Assembly: GCA_037176845.1 (NCBI GenBank)
Contig: JAYKXP010000113.1
Span: 1-64,000, forward strand
Direction: 5' to 3'
Source of the DNA: Paramarasmius palmivorus
Lineage: Eukaryota > Basidiomycota > Agaricomycetes > Agaricales > Marasmiaceae
Length of the DNA stretch: 64,000 nucleotides
Both the position numbers and the translations under genes were made by a program. Below the pieces are notes generated by a model. The model saw only the letters and a list, made by a program, of their open reading frames with translations, did no database searches and was not told the DNA's origin. This document shows positions 46,131 to 57,110 of this stretch, piece after piece (within the stretch, counting starts at the first letter, position 1; each line of letters starts with the position of its first letter).

Positions 46131-47156
46131 CTTCGGCCTGAATTGTTTCGTTACGGAGAATTTGCATTTCTACTACAGCTTCGAAGCTGTCTAAATCTCT
46201 TTGTCCATGATTCCCCTGTAGTTTCTGTCAGCTGTCAGTTGATGAAAACAAAGCCAGATCCTACCTTTTTGCCATACGATGACATAGTTTCAAGCGCTTC
46301 GAGCATGAAGAGAGCAAGGAGAGAAACTTGTCACGAGAAAATACCTGGCGGAAAGGTAGGGTATCGGTCGAAGTTATAAAGATGGAACGAACAAAGGTGC
46401 TTGAAACTTGAGTGGTACAAAGGCCCAAATCAAGTTAAAGAAGTCATTGCTGAGCGCTGAGCCCTTGGCTCTTTTCGTGATTGTTCAACGTTGCGAGTGA
46501 ACCCACCACGTTCCTGATAGTACACGGCGGAACAAAGGTGCACGCATCATGTACCGCGGCTGTGTTAGGATCGTTAGGGTTTGGTCTTGGCGAACTTGAA
46601 ATTAGTTGCTTCTTGTGCTTGATATGCATCGTTGATTTTTTCTTTGTGGAACGCATAGGACTCGGATAGGTGTACAAAGGTGCTATAGCACAAGTTATTC
46701 CCTCCGCCCGCAAGCAGGCTTCCTTGGGCCGCATCGTTGATTATACCCACTCGAAAAGCGCCGAGCCTGTCAGACTCTAATTATAACCAGGTGACCTTCG
46801 AATTCCCTTCAGTCATTCGGACGTGCGATAGTTATCAAGAAAGATCGGTCGATTGTTACCTTCATGGTCTCGCCCGGCAGTTACAGACTGCTACAGACCC
46901 TACATAAAAGGGAATCATAGAAGGGAACCCATCTTTAACGAAGACTAAGAACTGTAAATCTGAAGCCCAGACGATCTTCCTTTTTAGGCGCATTCTAATC
47001 GGGTCCCGTCACAATCTCACAAAGGCGTTTGATACGAATAGACACCGAGCATAGAATAATACGATACGATACGAAGTCACTGTCATTTGGGGATCAGCAC
47101 GTGCCGACTCTAGGACGTCTCGAGGATGCTTGATATATGATATACAAAGAATGGGT
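46131..47156. other. 1 kb with no gene recognised
   Basis: Normal composition returns. Frames such as 46143-46379 lack motifs. This is the 3' flank of the HAT-repeat gene. Confidence 0.45.
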
Positions 47157-48745
47157 CTATATCTCGAATATATTGTCTGGGATCATATAGAATGCTTCCA
47201 GGTTATTGAGCACCTCGTCAGGGGGCGAGTTACTTGCTGTCGTTTCGCCGTGTAGCAAGCCACACCCGCCGTTTAGAGCCAAGCCGCGCATTCGAGTCAC
47301 TGCATACAATATGAGAGATAGGATATTTCAATTATGAATGCACTTGCCATGATTTGGGTGAACCTGTGACAGGTAACGACGCTCAACATCCAAGATACGT
47401 TCCAAGCTCCCAGAGAGGTAAGTGTAATCAAGCAAACGCTTCCACAGAGGCATATCCTGGGGCTTTGGGCAACCCTCTGCAAGAGGAGCAAACAAATTTG
47501 GAGTAGCTAGATGTCAAATTAGCATGCGAAGACACAAAATGATTCAGCCCGTCCCATACCATCTGAATTCTCTGCGTGAAGTACCCATTCGAGGTAGCAC
47601 AGCAGGAAATCCTTGTCATGCCCAAAGTGGGTCATACCGGAACTAAGTATGGATAGTGAGCGGTGTCTGCTGCCATCATGGCGGAATTCCATGTCTGCAG
47701 CTGCTTCATAGGCCAACCACGGTGTTAAAGGCGCATCATTTGTTGCTTGCTCGAAGATGGACCGGAGGCTAGTGACCCCCTCAGTACGATATCCAAACCG
47801 CATGTACATCACGTAGGTGAGCCCAAAATCCTTGCGAAGACTTGGAACCAAGTCGGCACAGGCACAAGCATACACCTTTGAATGTAAAACAGTTCGTAGT
47901 GAAGATAGGAGCTGCTCGTAGATCCCTTTCGCCTTCTGTTGTTCACCGGACACCTCCAAGGCATCGGCAAGCGTAAAATGCAATAGTAAACTGATTGATT
48001 TTTAGACATTGAAGAATATAAAAGGCAGCCTAATTACCTGGTCCGGTTTATAATTGTCCCCTGCCTCAGTTGTACGAGCGCTTCTTGAGGGCTATCCAAA
48101 TTCCGCAATTTGTAGGTGACATACCTGGAAGGGTGCGAATCAGATGGTGAGAAAGTTCCAGGAGATGTAGGGAACTCACCAGATTTCTGGGTGGAGACGT
48201 AGCGTTGACAGCGCCTTTTGGCATGCATTTCGTAGCCTGCTTCGGTACGCAGTCGGCCCGTCTCTCCTGAGCATCGCTGGGTCCGTCCCTTCCCACTGCA
48301 AGTATGACTTCCAGGTCTCCGCACGCCAACAATGGGCAGTGCGTGCGCTACTATTGAATGGGGCCAGAGCAAAAAGAAGACAACTATCATCGCATGTGCA
48401 GGTGTCCGCCAGGGAAGATAATGTTTGCATATGCTCTCGATATGCTGTGGTAACAAGTAATGCATGGGAATACGATGGCAAGAGTCGGACAAAGAGTTTC
48501 TCGCTGTTGTATGTGTTGTGTGAACACGTTCAACGTCCATCAACTTGACCAAAAATTTTGATAGATGCTCGAGGGGTATCTTTAACGACCTGGTGCAGTG
48601 CCCTTTGAAGGTCAGTGATCTCCAACCTAGTGACCCAGAGGAGTCTAGTATCTGTACTAGTGATTTGACGAAGATTGACACCGCTCACCTGTTCAAACTC
48701 GTTCCAAATTATAGGGATCTCCCATAGTTCGCGCTTTTGTTTCAT
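47157..48745 (-). CDS. HAT-repeat protein resembling Rna14/CstF77, divergent or truncated
   Basis: The reverse strand shows tandem half-a-TPR (HAT) repeats in the order and spacing of Rna14/CstF77, the scaffold of the pre-mRNA cleavage and polyadenylation factor. Seen are AETWKSYLQWEGTDP and RLHPEIWYVTYKLRNLDSP, then EQQKAKGIYEQLLSSLRTVL, LTYVMYMRFGYRTEGVTSLR, LTPWLAYEAAADMEFRHDG, KDFLLCYLEWVLHAENSDEG after splicing, and PLWKRLLDYTYLSGSLERIL. An intron at about 47301-47348 has a GC donor (GCAAGT) and a normal AG, leading to a last exon that ends EAFYMIPDNIFEI with TAG at 47157-47159. The N-terminal 150-200 residues of the family are missing or unreadable; the start near 48745 (MKQKRELWEIP) is a guess, and the frames at 48480-48700 do not join cleanly. 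It may be a reduced paralogue. Confidence 0.5.
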
Positions 48746-49723
48746 GGTGCCACAAAGTCCTGGGAGCGTGATGATACGGCCGTGTAGAATTGAGTGATGG
48801 CGGCGGAGTTGTCTGTGTTAGTCGTGGGAAAAAGAAAGAATGCCGGATTGGTGCAAGAATATCTAGGAGACTCACCGAATAAAGATAGCTACAGTAAGGC
48901 GTCAGTGCTTATTCAACAGACGGGGACGTGTTCAGCTGGCTACCGAATGGAGATCTTCTTAATTTCTTAGTTATGGGTGTATGGGTATTCGTACGGGACC
49001 AAATCTATTGTTCTAGGCAGTATGCGACTTTGAATTTTTTTGGCCGTGTTGACGCGTGCGATTCAGTACAGGCTAGTTCCCAATGATTATCCTATCACCT
49101 CTCATCGTAGGGGAAGAAGCCTGTCGAGCGGCGGCGACTGCGTTAGATTTGTTCTGATTGACTTTTTCCCGGTGTGCGCTGCTACATTTTGTCGAAGACA
49201 GATGACGATTCCACGTTCTCCCACGGGTACCCTAGGGGTCGGGTGTTGTAGGTCTGATACCGCTCTCGGCGTTTTCGGCGAAGTTCCATGGGTCTTTTAT
49301 CTCACTCTGGAGGAAATTCCCTTTTCGTGAGGTTTAGACGCGAAAGGATAATTGCATAGGAGAGTAAATAAGTGAGACAATAAACACTGAACGAAGTGAC
49401 TCCACAGGGATTCGAAGGTCCACGTGCTTGGACAGGTGATTTGTCGCTGCATCATTACCTTCCATGTCCTAGTCGGCGGTCTTACTGCTCGGCACATTGG
49501 AAACTCACAGCATCTAGACTCACTCCTTACCCACTTTATACTTCAAGCTTAGAATTTGCACAGGCCTGTTACTGCAAAGAGGAGGACAGCGAAGTGATGG
49601 GAGCATGGAGTAGGATCCACGCACCATATGAACAGCATTGATGTTTTTCGCGAGTGGGTTTCCTGCATACTCTACTGAGTGACTCATGCCCCCCGCATTC
49701 ACCAGCGTTATAAAACGAAAGAC
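48746..49723. other. Upstream flank of HAT-repeat gene; no gene recognised
   Basis: Part of 48746-48890 may hold an upstream exon (a GTGAGT donor is present at about 48871). Beyond that nothing is supported. Confidence 0.4.
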
Positions 49724-50008
49724 AATGAAGGCCGTGGTACCCTATGAACGGGTGGAGCAGAGATTCAAATTCCCGAACGACTTGTTGCTCTCGAACGCAC
49801 GGACCTGTGATCACAGTGCTATCAAACTCGCTGGATGCTAGGAGCAAGGTCCCACACAACCGTGAAAATGAAGGCCGGGTACCCAGATTTTGAACGGGCG
49901 GAGCAGAGATTCAAATTCCCGAACGACTTGGCTGCTTTCGAACATACGGACCTGTGGTCACAAACAGCGCTATCGAACGCGGATGCAAGGAGCAAGGTCC
50001 ACACACCA
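49724..50008 (+). repeat. Two tandem copies of a 143-bp unit
   Basis: The unit at 49724-49866 is repeated at 49867-50008, both beginning AATGAAGGCC and sharing GAGCAGAGATTCAAATTCCC and GGACCTGTG(A/G)TCACA. The second unit contains an open plus-strand frame (with RFKFPNDLAAFEHTDLW) starting with ATG, and the first carries the matching words up to a TAG. It may be a duplicated exon of an unknown gene. Confidence 0.8.
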
Positions 50009-51961
50009 TGACTGCACTAAGCTACATAGATGGCGATGGCATACATCTTGAATCCGGTGAGTTTCCCGTACAATCCTGCTCGATATGATTAATTAGATAT
50101 CATACCAGGCATTCCCCATGCTAGCTATATTTACGGAAAACCCAGATGTAGCCTCTAGGGTAACAGAATTTGTTCAATAAGAAGATGTCACCGTCGAATC
50201 GTGATAGAGGCTCTGGTCTGGGTGGTATGGCCTTTCCATGGTGAAACGCAGCTATATTTGCGTTTGCTGGCCAGCTCGAATTCGATCCTTCCCAGCACCC
50301 AGTCCTGACCGTCAACAACGGGGCTCCATGCAAGTGGGCGATTTTCAATCACTCCTCCCGAGACAAGACGGCGAAGACCGATCCATATACGTTACACGGG
50401 CTGCCTAACCTAAATTGACAATTCGTGCGAACATACAGGCTCGGGGAGGTGGCGTTTAGTTGCTACCTTGCATTTGGATATGAACAAGATCACCAGTGTG
50501 TGTTGGCGGCTGTGACTAGGCGCTGCTCTAAGGATCTGGCGGTGGTTTGGTCCCCGTCTTCTCGACGCCTTCTGTGCCGAAGTGCTGTAGAAGCTCCTAT
50601 GAAGCATCGAGTCCGGTGCTGGGTACTTGCGGTGGAGCAGGCAATAGACACAAGTCATCAGCAACCCAGGAAAGCAGACCTCGCAATCGGCTTCACTAAT
50701 CACCGTTCAAGAGGTTAGATGAGGAAGATTGGGCTGGTGGTCCCGATGAAGTGGGGATGCTATGGTGGAGAATGGATGAAGTTGGCCGCCGTGTCTCGCC
50801 ATCGAAGTACTCCTAGCATGCTCCAGACCTCCTCTTCAACAGCGAATCTTTTTGGCGTAGCATCTCCTTTTTCTCGACCCCTTTCAACAATATTCTTCGT
50901 CGTGAGGACAATCAGATACACCCACAGGTTTCAACCTTCTGCATGTTGCCATCCTGCCAATTATCTGCCTCCGTTCGCGGCCAGGCATATCAAGAGAAGG
51001 ACCAACGGAAGGGTGGTTATAGCAAGTCGCCGCTTAGAACACTGAACTTGGTGCAGAAGACGAAGGGAGAGCTATGGTGGACTCCTGAGTTACATGTCGA
51101 ATAATCTTGACGAGCAAACTCACCTGGCACCCCTTTTTCCCCCAATTCTACCCTCGGCTAGTGGCCTCCTGGTTCACGGTCGCCCTTTTCGCTAGTCCTA
51201 ATCTCGGAGGGGACGTCGCAAAAGCTCGAGATTGTGACGTGGGTGAGGAAGGAATACAAGAGTCAACATCATCCGGTCTCGCCGATCATATTTTGCAGAA
51301 GAGATCTTATGATCATCCCGACTCGAATTCCACAGTACCGTAGCATCGCGCTAGTTCGATTATCCTCAACTAGGAGGTCCTTTGGGCCCGATAGGGCGGC
51401 GCTCAGCGACACTCGAGGCTCAGGATGGTGAAAAATCCAATTTTCCTCGCTGATGCCTCTGCGTAGATTTTGTCAAACTGTATATCTATATTCAGCCTAT
51501 CGAAGGGCGGTTGGGTGTTCTTGAACAGTGAACAGTGGGTCCCATAACATATGAGCGCCGATACATACGTCTCCTCAGACTGAGACTCTCGCTAATATTC
51601 TCACCTGCCTGGTCACGGTTTCCAACAAAAGCGACTCCGCTTCGCCTCCAGCTCGATTATGCTGTGGTTGAGGTGAGCATTCTACAGTATGATACTCAAC
51701 TCCCATGTAAACTCAATCACCTAATATTCAATCCAGCTTGTCTTAACTGTGCATTGCGGGAGAATCAGGTCTCTGTTTACTCTGATGGCGGGCTACGTTG
51801 CAAAGACCTGGTTCAGGTCCAAGCAGCAACCATATTCGCAAAGACCACTCAACACAATAATAAGGGACAGCACTGTATCTTTCTACAATCTGCAATACGT
51901 ACAAAGGGCTCATGCAACTCATCCGAATTCCGCGCAACGAGCAGGCGTGACCATTCTCCGT
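50009..51961. other. 2 kb with no gene recognised
   Basis: Several open frames occur (for example 50425-50718 plus), without domains. The reverse strand near 50160-50330 reads protein-like words (SPVVDGQDWVLGR, WKGHTTQTRA) broken by stops, perhaps a relic. Not assigned. Confidence 0.35.
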
Positions 51962-52316
51962 CACCTATGGTTCCCAGTCCGACCGGCTAGTTAGTGGGCG
52001 GATACACCGGGTATCCGCCAACTAACTTGTGCGAAAACCTGCTTATTTACGGTACGCAAATATCTTTCAAATATCTTTTGCAGCCCTCGAATAATTTCAC
52101 TCACCTGCAGCTAACTTTTTCCTTTGGCGCTTTCGACTCTCGCGGCTCTTGTCAAACCGCTCGCCTTCCTTTTAGAGAAAATTCAAAAAATCACGCCATC
52201 GCTGTCGACATCATCTCACGCAGTGTGCTCCCAACTTGAACCGCCAACGTCGAGCTCGACTCGGATAACCCATGTCCGCTGTGGTCCCCTCCCCCTTCAA
52301 ATTTCTTTGAAATGGA
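51962..52316 (+). repeat. Left terminal inverted repeat
   Basis: Begins CACCTATGGTTCCCAG. It contains a perfect subterminal hairpin, arms GGCGGATAC (51997-52005) and GTATCCGCC (52011-52019) with a 5-base loop. The inner limit is approximate. Confidence 0.9.
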
Positions 52317-54865
52317 CTTTCTCACTATACTTCAACCTTACTCTAGCCGCAGCGTCTCTCACCTGGCACGTTAACACTGCTACTTGATTAACTGATTGTT
52401 GAACTCAACTGCCGGTATGTTGAACAGTCTCTCGCCTCGATCTCTCTGACCATTTTTGGCCCCTTAGTAAGGTTTCTCTTGAACTTTACAGCAAACGGGT
52501 TTATATATGAGTTCTGTTTGACTGGCCAAACCTAAACTAGGAATCGGGTGGAGAAAGTTGAATTAGTGGGGGCCCCAGTATGTGTTTCTTCACCTGTATG
52601 ACAACGTCAAGCTGACTTTCCTTCAGGACCTGTTCACTCACTGAGAACAGTCAGAGTGGTCCAATCGAACATGGCTTCCAGGATCTCCATCATGCCTGTT
52701 AATCTCCATTTCTTCATCACTCTGCTTCTTGTTCCCTGTCCTTCAATGCAAATTGATGGTTTAAACGAATCATGGTGTGAATGTGGTCAACGGTCTGCCG
52801 TCGCCAATGTTATCCCGATATTTAGGTTTCATTGATTCCCGATTCACAACTGTCATTTCCACTCTAAAACGAGATGACCTTGCATACACGCTTTTCGAGG
52901 CTTCTCCACACCCTGTGAATACTCGATACTCGGGAATTCACAGGTGTTGAGGTCCCAATTCGTAGTGCTGCAACTACTCCTGAAAGGCTGCTGCTGGCTC
53001 TTCGTATTTATTCATCCCCCCGCGAAATTCTATATCTATTAAGGTTGATTATCGTCGATTGTAAGCTCATGTAAGCTATGTATATGCCGCTGTCTTCAAA
53101 TTAACAATGTGTATTCACTTTCCATAGCACCGTCTTTGCCATACTCGCCGGGATTGTGTTTGAGCATTTATTAATATTTATTCTCCAGCTTCGTAGTGCG
53201 AAGGGTTTTGTGATTTTTACCACATATTCCACCCCACAGCTGGTTTGAAACCAGGACAGCCGAATCACTATCTATAAGACGATCCTGGCAACATTGTGTC
53301 AGTATCACAATTTGGTGTCTTTCACAAACAACATTCAATTGAATAACTATTATGTTTGTTTCGGCCACAGAATAGCAGCACGTCGTCTATGTTCTAAGTA
53401 AATAGGGTTCTTTTCTAAATGTTTATGTGGCGTAAGAGTTGCAAAGAGCTCGTTGAAACATTGTTCTTTGACGAATTGCGTGTTTTTTTTACCAGTGAAA
53501 AATTATCAAGCCGGCCAAACGCATGAATATAAGTCAAATGGTGATATATTACCCATTTTAACACATTGGGGGTGTCAAAATGAGTGGACGTTATAAAAGG
53601 TGCAAAATCTACGTTAAGGACAACATTGATTGCACTTGATTCGTACTTTGATGGCCGCCAGTGTGCTCAAATGAACGTTCCAACACAACCACAAGACCTG
53701 CTGTTGAGATTTTGACGAGAGTGGAGGATAACACCTCCTGGAACATATTCCGAGTGTTTGTAGCAAGATCGCTTCAGTAGGACAAGCTCCAGACCATAAT
53801 CCACTTTCTGCGTGGAGAGTTTCTAGATACCCGTGGAGAGTTTCAATACATTTCGTGTAGCTGGTTTCGGCCTTGCTTTACACTTACCCGCTGCTCTGTG
53901 GGTGTCAATAGAGTCAATGAGATAAGGATTAGGCCATTCACACTCGAAGAACTGAACAACCAGTAGAGTAAATCGTTGGTTCGCCTTGAGTGGAGAGTTT
54001 CTAGTTATGAAGCGCCGAAGCGCCTATTTGGTTCGAGCGAGTTCAGTCGAAGTGAATATGATCTTGAAGCTTGATAAGTCAACAAATGAGAGCTTGAGTT
54101 CTTATTCATAAATACGGGCAGGAGCATATCTGTCAACGTCGAGGATAGTTCAAACCAAGTCGACATCTGGTCTGTGAATACGTATTTATAGGTGACTACT
54201 ATATACATGACGAACTAATGTAGATACGTGTTACCAGAAAATACTTCGGATTCTCGAGTCACCACCCAATCGCAACCTCGGCGCGCCTGAAGTTTGTCCG
54301 GACGCCCGTTGATCGGGAAAAGAGAACCCCATAACATCTACAAGCGGAAATAAGTATTGGCGGTTACTGCAAGTCAAGTCCAGGTTCTTGCTAAATGTAG
54401 AACTGATCATGTTGGAGAAGTATGGCCTAGACGAAGGATTACCAGCTTAGAACTGGTACTAGGAGTATATGACGTACCGCTACTCATTACTATTCAAGTA
54501 ACGTGTCGATGCGCCCTAGGTACCATGCACACATTCTACTGACTGATGTGGCTTTTGACATGATGTCGAGTGACCAGGAAGTATCATTGTGTGATCGAGA
54601 AAGGTGTCCGGTCTTTGGTGGTGGTGTTTTAAATTACTGGGTATTTGAACAAACTGTGAGCAAGTTTCAGATTAGGAGAGACAGTAACGCACCTGAGGCC
54701 TAGAAATCCCGAAAACTACCCACCCACCCGTTCGCGTCTATGTCCTGCAGCAAAATGATTGGTCCGAGCTTTCGAGGAGTACATGCTTGCTTATTTTGCT
54801 GGGGAACATTGACCTGTAGATTGTTGACTGCATTGAGTGTACTGCGGCGGACTTGGTACAGGGTT

Positions 54866-55208
54866 AAGTTGGATCCATCTGAAAAAAAAAAATTGAAGGG
54901 GAAGGAGACCGCAACGGACGTGTGTTGTCGAGCTCGTCGTTGGCGGTTGGGAGCACGATGCGTGAGATGACGGTGGTGCGATTTTTTGAATTTTCTCTAA
55001 AAGGAAGGTGGGTTTTGACGAAAGCCGCGAGAGTCGAAAGCGCCAAAGGAAAAAGTTAGCTGCAGGTGAGTGAAATTATTCGAGGGCTGCAAAAGATATT
55101 TGAAAGATATTTGCGTACCGTAAATAAGCAGGTTTTCGCACAAGTTAGTTGGCGGATACCCGGTGTATCCGCCCACTAATCAGCCGGTCGGACTGGGAAC
55201 CATAGGTG
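54866..55208 (-). repeat. Right terminal inverted repeat
   Basis: Ends CTGGGAACCATAGGTG. It has the same hairpin at 55151-55173. Relative to the left TIR it has small indels further inside, such as a longer A run at about 54880-54893. Confidence 0.9.
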
Positions 55209-55291
55209 TCTCCGTGATCGACAAGGATATTTTACATATTGTTACGTGGAGTCTGTACTTTCGATTCCCTTCTACTTTCAATGATTAGCTA

Positions 55292-56032
55292 ATGAAAACT
55301 GAGCACCGAGCAGACTTGTCACATCCAAGATTCAACGTCTTCGTAACCGCAATGCAGTATCCGACCTCTTCTACCAACGTGCTTTCTACCCCTACCACGA
55401 CACCAGCACCCAAGGACGTTCGAAGAACCTCGAGTGCTGCGCTTACCAACAGTCCCACTGCAGAATTGGTGCAAGAGCTCCATAACACTGTGACCAAAGC
55501 CAGGTCTTTCACGGTACTGATCCCATCTTGGGTCTTTTCTAATATTGACAGTGACCCAGGAAGCCACGGTCAAGCAAGATTTCGACGATGAGCTCATTAA
55601 AGAGATGATGGGCTTGTGTAGTTGTCGACTTTGCAAGAGACTATTATCTGAACCACAACTGTATGTCCTCCTTCGTACTCTTCGTTCTTGGTTGACATTA
55701 TGATCAGGCTCGATTGTGGTCATAACTTTTGCTCAAAATGCCTAGACGGTTACCGATGGAAAGTAACATCGAACTTGAACGTGGTTTTCGCTGCCGAACC
55801 TCTACGCTCCCCAGCATGCAATCAAGAGGTCATCTGGGGTCCGTATCCCAACTCTCGTTTTGACGCTACCGCGAAGAGTCTGGCGGCCTATCAAGGACTG
55901 CCCCTTAGAAAACATCATTGCATCTGGTGGCCGATGCATGTACACTCTCGGTCCACAAACAAATACAGGGAAGCTAAGAAGGGCGGTGGCAAAACGGAAG
56001 GCAGTCATGAACCTGAGCTATCGGATGTGTAA
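55292..56032 (+). CDS. RING-type protein with one zinc-ligand Cys replaced by Ser
   Basis: ATG 55292 opens an N-terminal Ser/Thr/Pro-rich region (VLSTPTTTPAPKDVRR). Two introns (about 55512-55559 and 55662-55708) join it to a C3HC4-like RING: CRLC (about 55624), LDCGHNFCSKC (about 55710-55741), then RSPACNQEVIWGPYPN (about 55805-55850). In the last pair the expected C-P-A-C reads S-P-A-C; codon TCC at 55808-55810 takes the place of a Cys codon. The reading frame is otherwise open to TAA 56030-56032, and the downstream words (FDATAKSLAAYQGLP) are typical RING C-flank. With one ligand lost, zinc site two is probably weakened, so E3 ubiquitin ligase activity is doubtful. The long-TIR element ends 83 bases upstream, so the gene's promoter lies largely in or beyond the element. 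Confidence 0.65.
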
Positions 56033-57110
56033 TTGATCCAGCCTGGATATATCATTATATATACATCGACCAATGTACTCCACCTTCAATAGCATCCGGT
56101 GTTGATAATGGTGTTCAGTGGTTTCGGAGCTTGGGCTTGAGGTCTTGAGCCAGCCCAAGCCTGCACCTCTAAGCCGAAGCTCTGAAGGAGGAGAGCTCGG
56201 CTTGCATTTCTGTCGGGGCAGCTGTCAGGTTTGATGCCCGATAAAACCTACGAGCCTAGAGCGAAGGAAGGTCGAGCGGGGAGCCGTAAGATGGAGAGCC
56301 CGCTCGTTTCGATGACCCTTGAGCCAAAACTATGGTTGTAGATAATTTACCGTACGTCAAATTTTAGCTTTCAATATCTTGGGGTATCAGAGAACTAAAA
56401 GGTTTGTACAGGCGGCGGCGGGAATATATATGGTTTGAGTGAGAGAAGTGCGTGAGAAATCCATATTCAGATGCGCGAAGTACAGCGATTCTAGAATCAG
56501 ATCTATAGACTCGTAACCACTCACTGCAGGTGTTTGATCGACTGTCATCAAACACCTGCGCTGATGTGTAGGGTAGGGCCTCGGTAGGGCCCCAACTCAT
56601 CAGCGCAGCGGCTGGTTCGAGTCTAGCGATTCTACGACCGTGACGCTTTCAGATTCTACGGCCAGTATCAGGGAGGGCCGGCGAGCGGCAGAGCCCGCCA
56701 CGTACTTTAGAGAAACAGTACACAGAAGAACAATTAAAATACTTAGTCTTGAAGAGTAGCGACTGAAGTCCAGGAAGACTAAATCTACACCCAAGGAACC
56801 GAAAAACTCGTCGCAACATTCCCAATTCGTTCTCTACATACAACTCACGGCTCCAGAAGGCACCTCCTGTCGAGGCAAATCAAATCTACTCCCAGCAACT
56901 CCAAGTAATCATCGAAGTTTGCAAATTTGTGCGCATCACCGACATCATGGCAGTAGCATGTGACCGCCAGGCGCCAACCCCCATCTCCAAGCCTCCACTG
57001 CGGAAAACACTGAGGGAAAGATCAATATTAGGTCATCGGGACTACACTCACGATTGGCAAAGAAGGCGTTAACCTAGCACCACCACGAAAGCACTATTTT
57101 CGCATCCGGT
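56033..57110. other. Spacer, includes a strong hairpin
   Basis: No gene is recognised apart from the perfect inverted repeat at 56526-56559. The convergent gene ends (RING on plus, nucleotidyltransferase on minus) lie at its borders. Confidence 0.5.
56526..56559. repeat. Perfect inverted repeat, 13-bp arms
   Basis: GCAGGTGTTTGAT (56526-56538) and ATCAAACACCTGC (56547-56559) are exact reverse complements around an 8-base loop. It lies between convergent genes. Confidence 0.85.

Larger units (their letters stand above)
51962..55208. mobile_element. 3.25-kb DNA transposon with long TIRs, no transposase seen
   Basis: The two ends are inverted copies of each other: the first 70 bases match with about two differences, and similarity runs for about 350 bases. 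The direct 7-base string TCTCCGT flanks both ends (51955-51961 and 55209-55215), which is a target-site duplication. The 2.5-kb interior is AT-rich and repetitive (GTGGAGAGTTTC occurs three times at about 53812-54003). No transposase or other long frame is present, so it is probably non-autonomous. Long TIRs suggest a Mutator-like element, but a 7-base duplication is shorter than the usual 9; hAT, P and Dada groups have nearer lengths. Superfamily not assigned. Confidence 0.9.
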
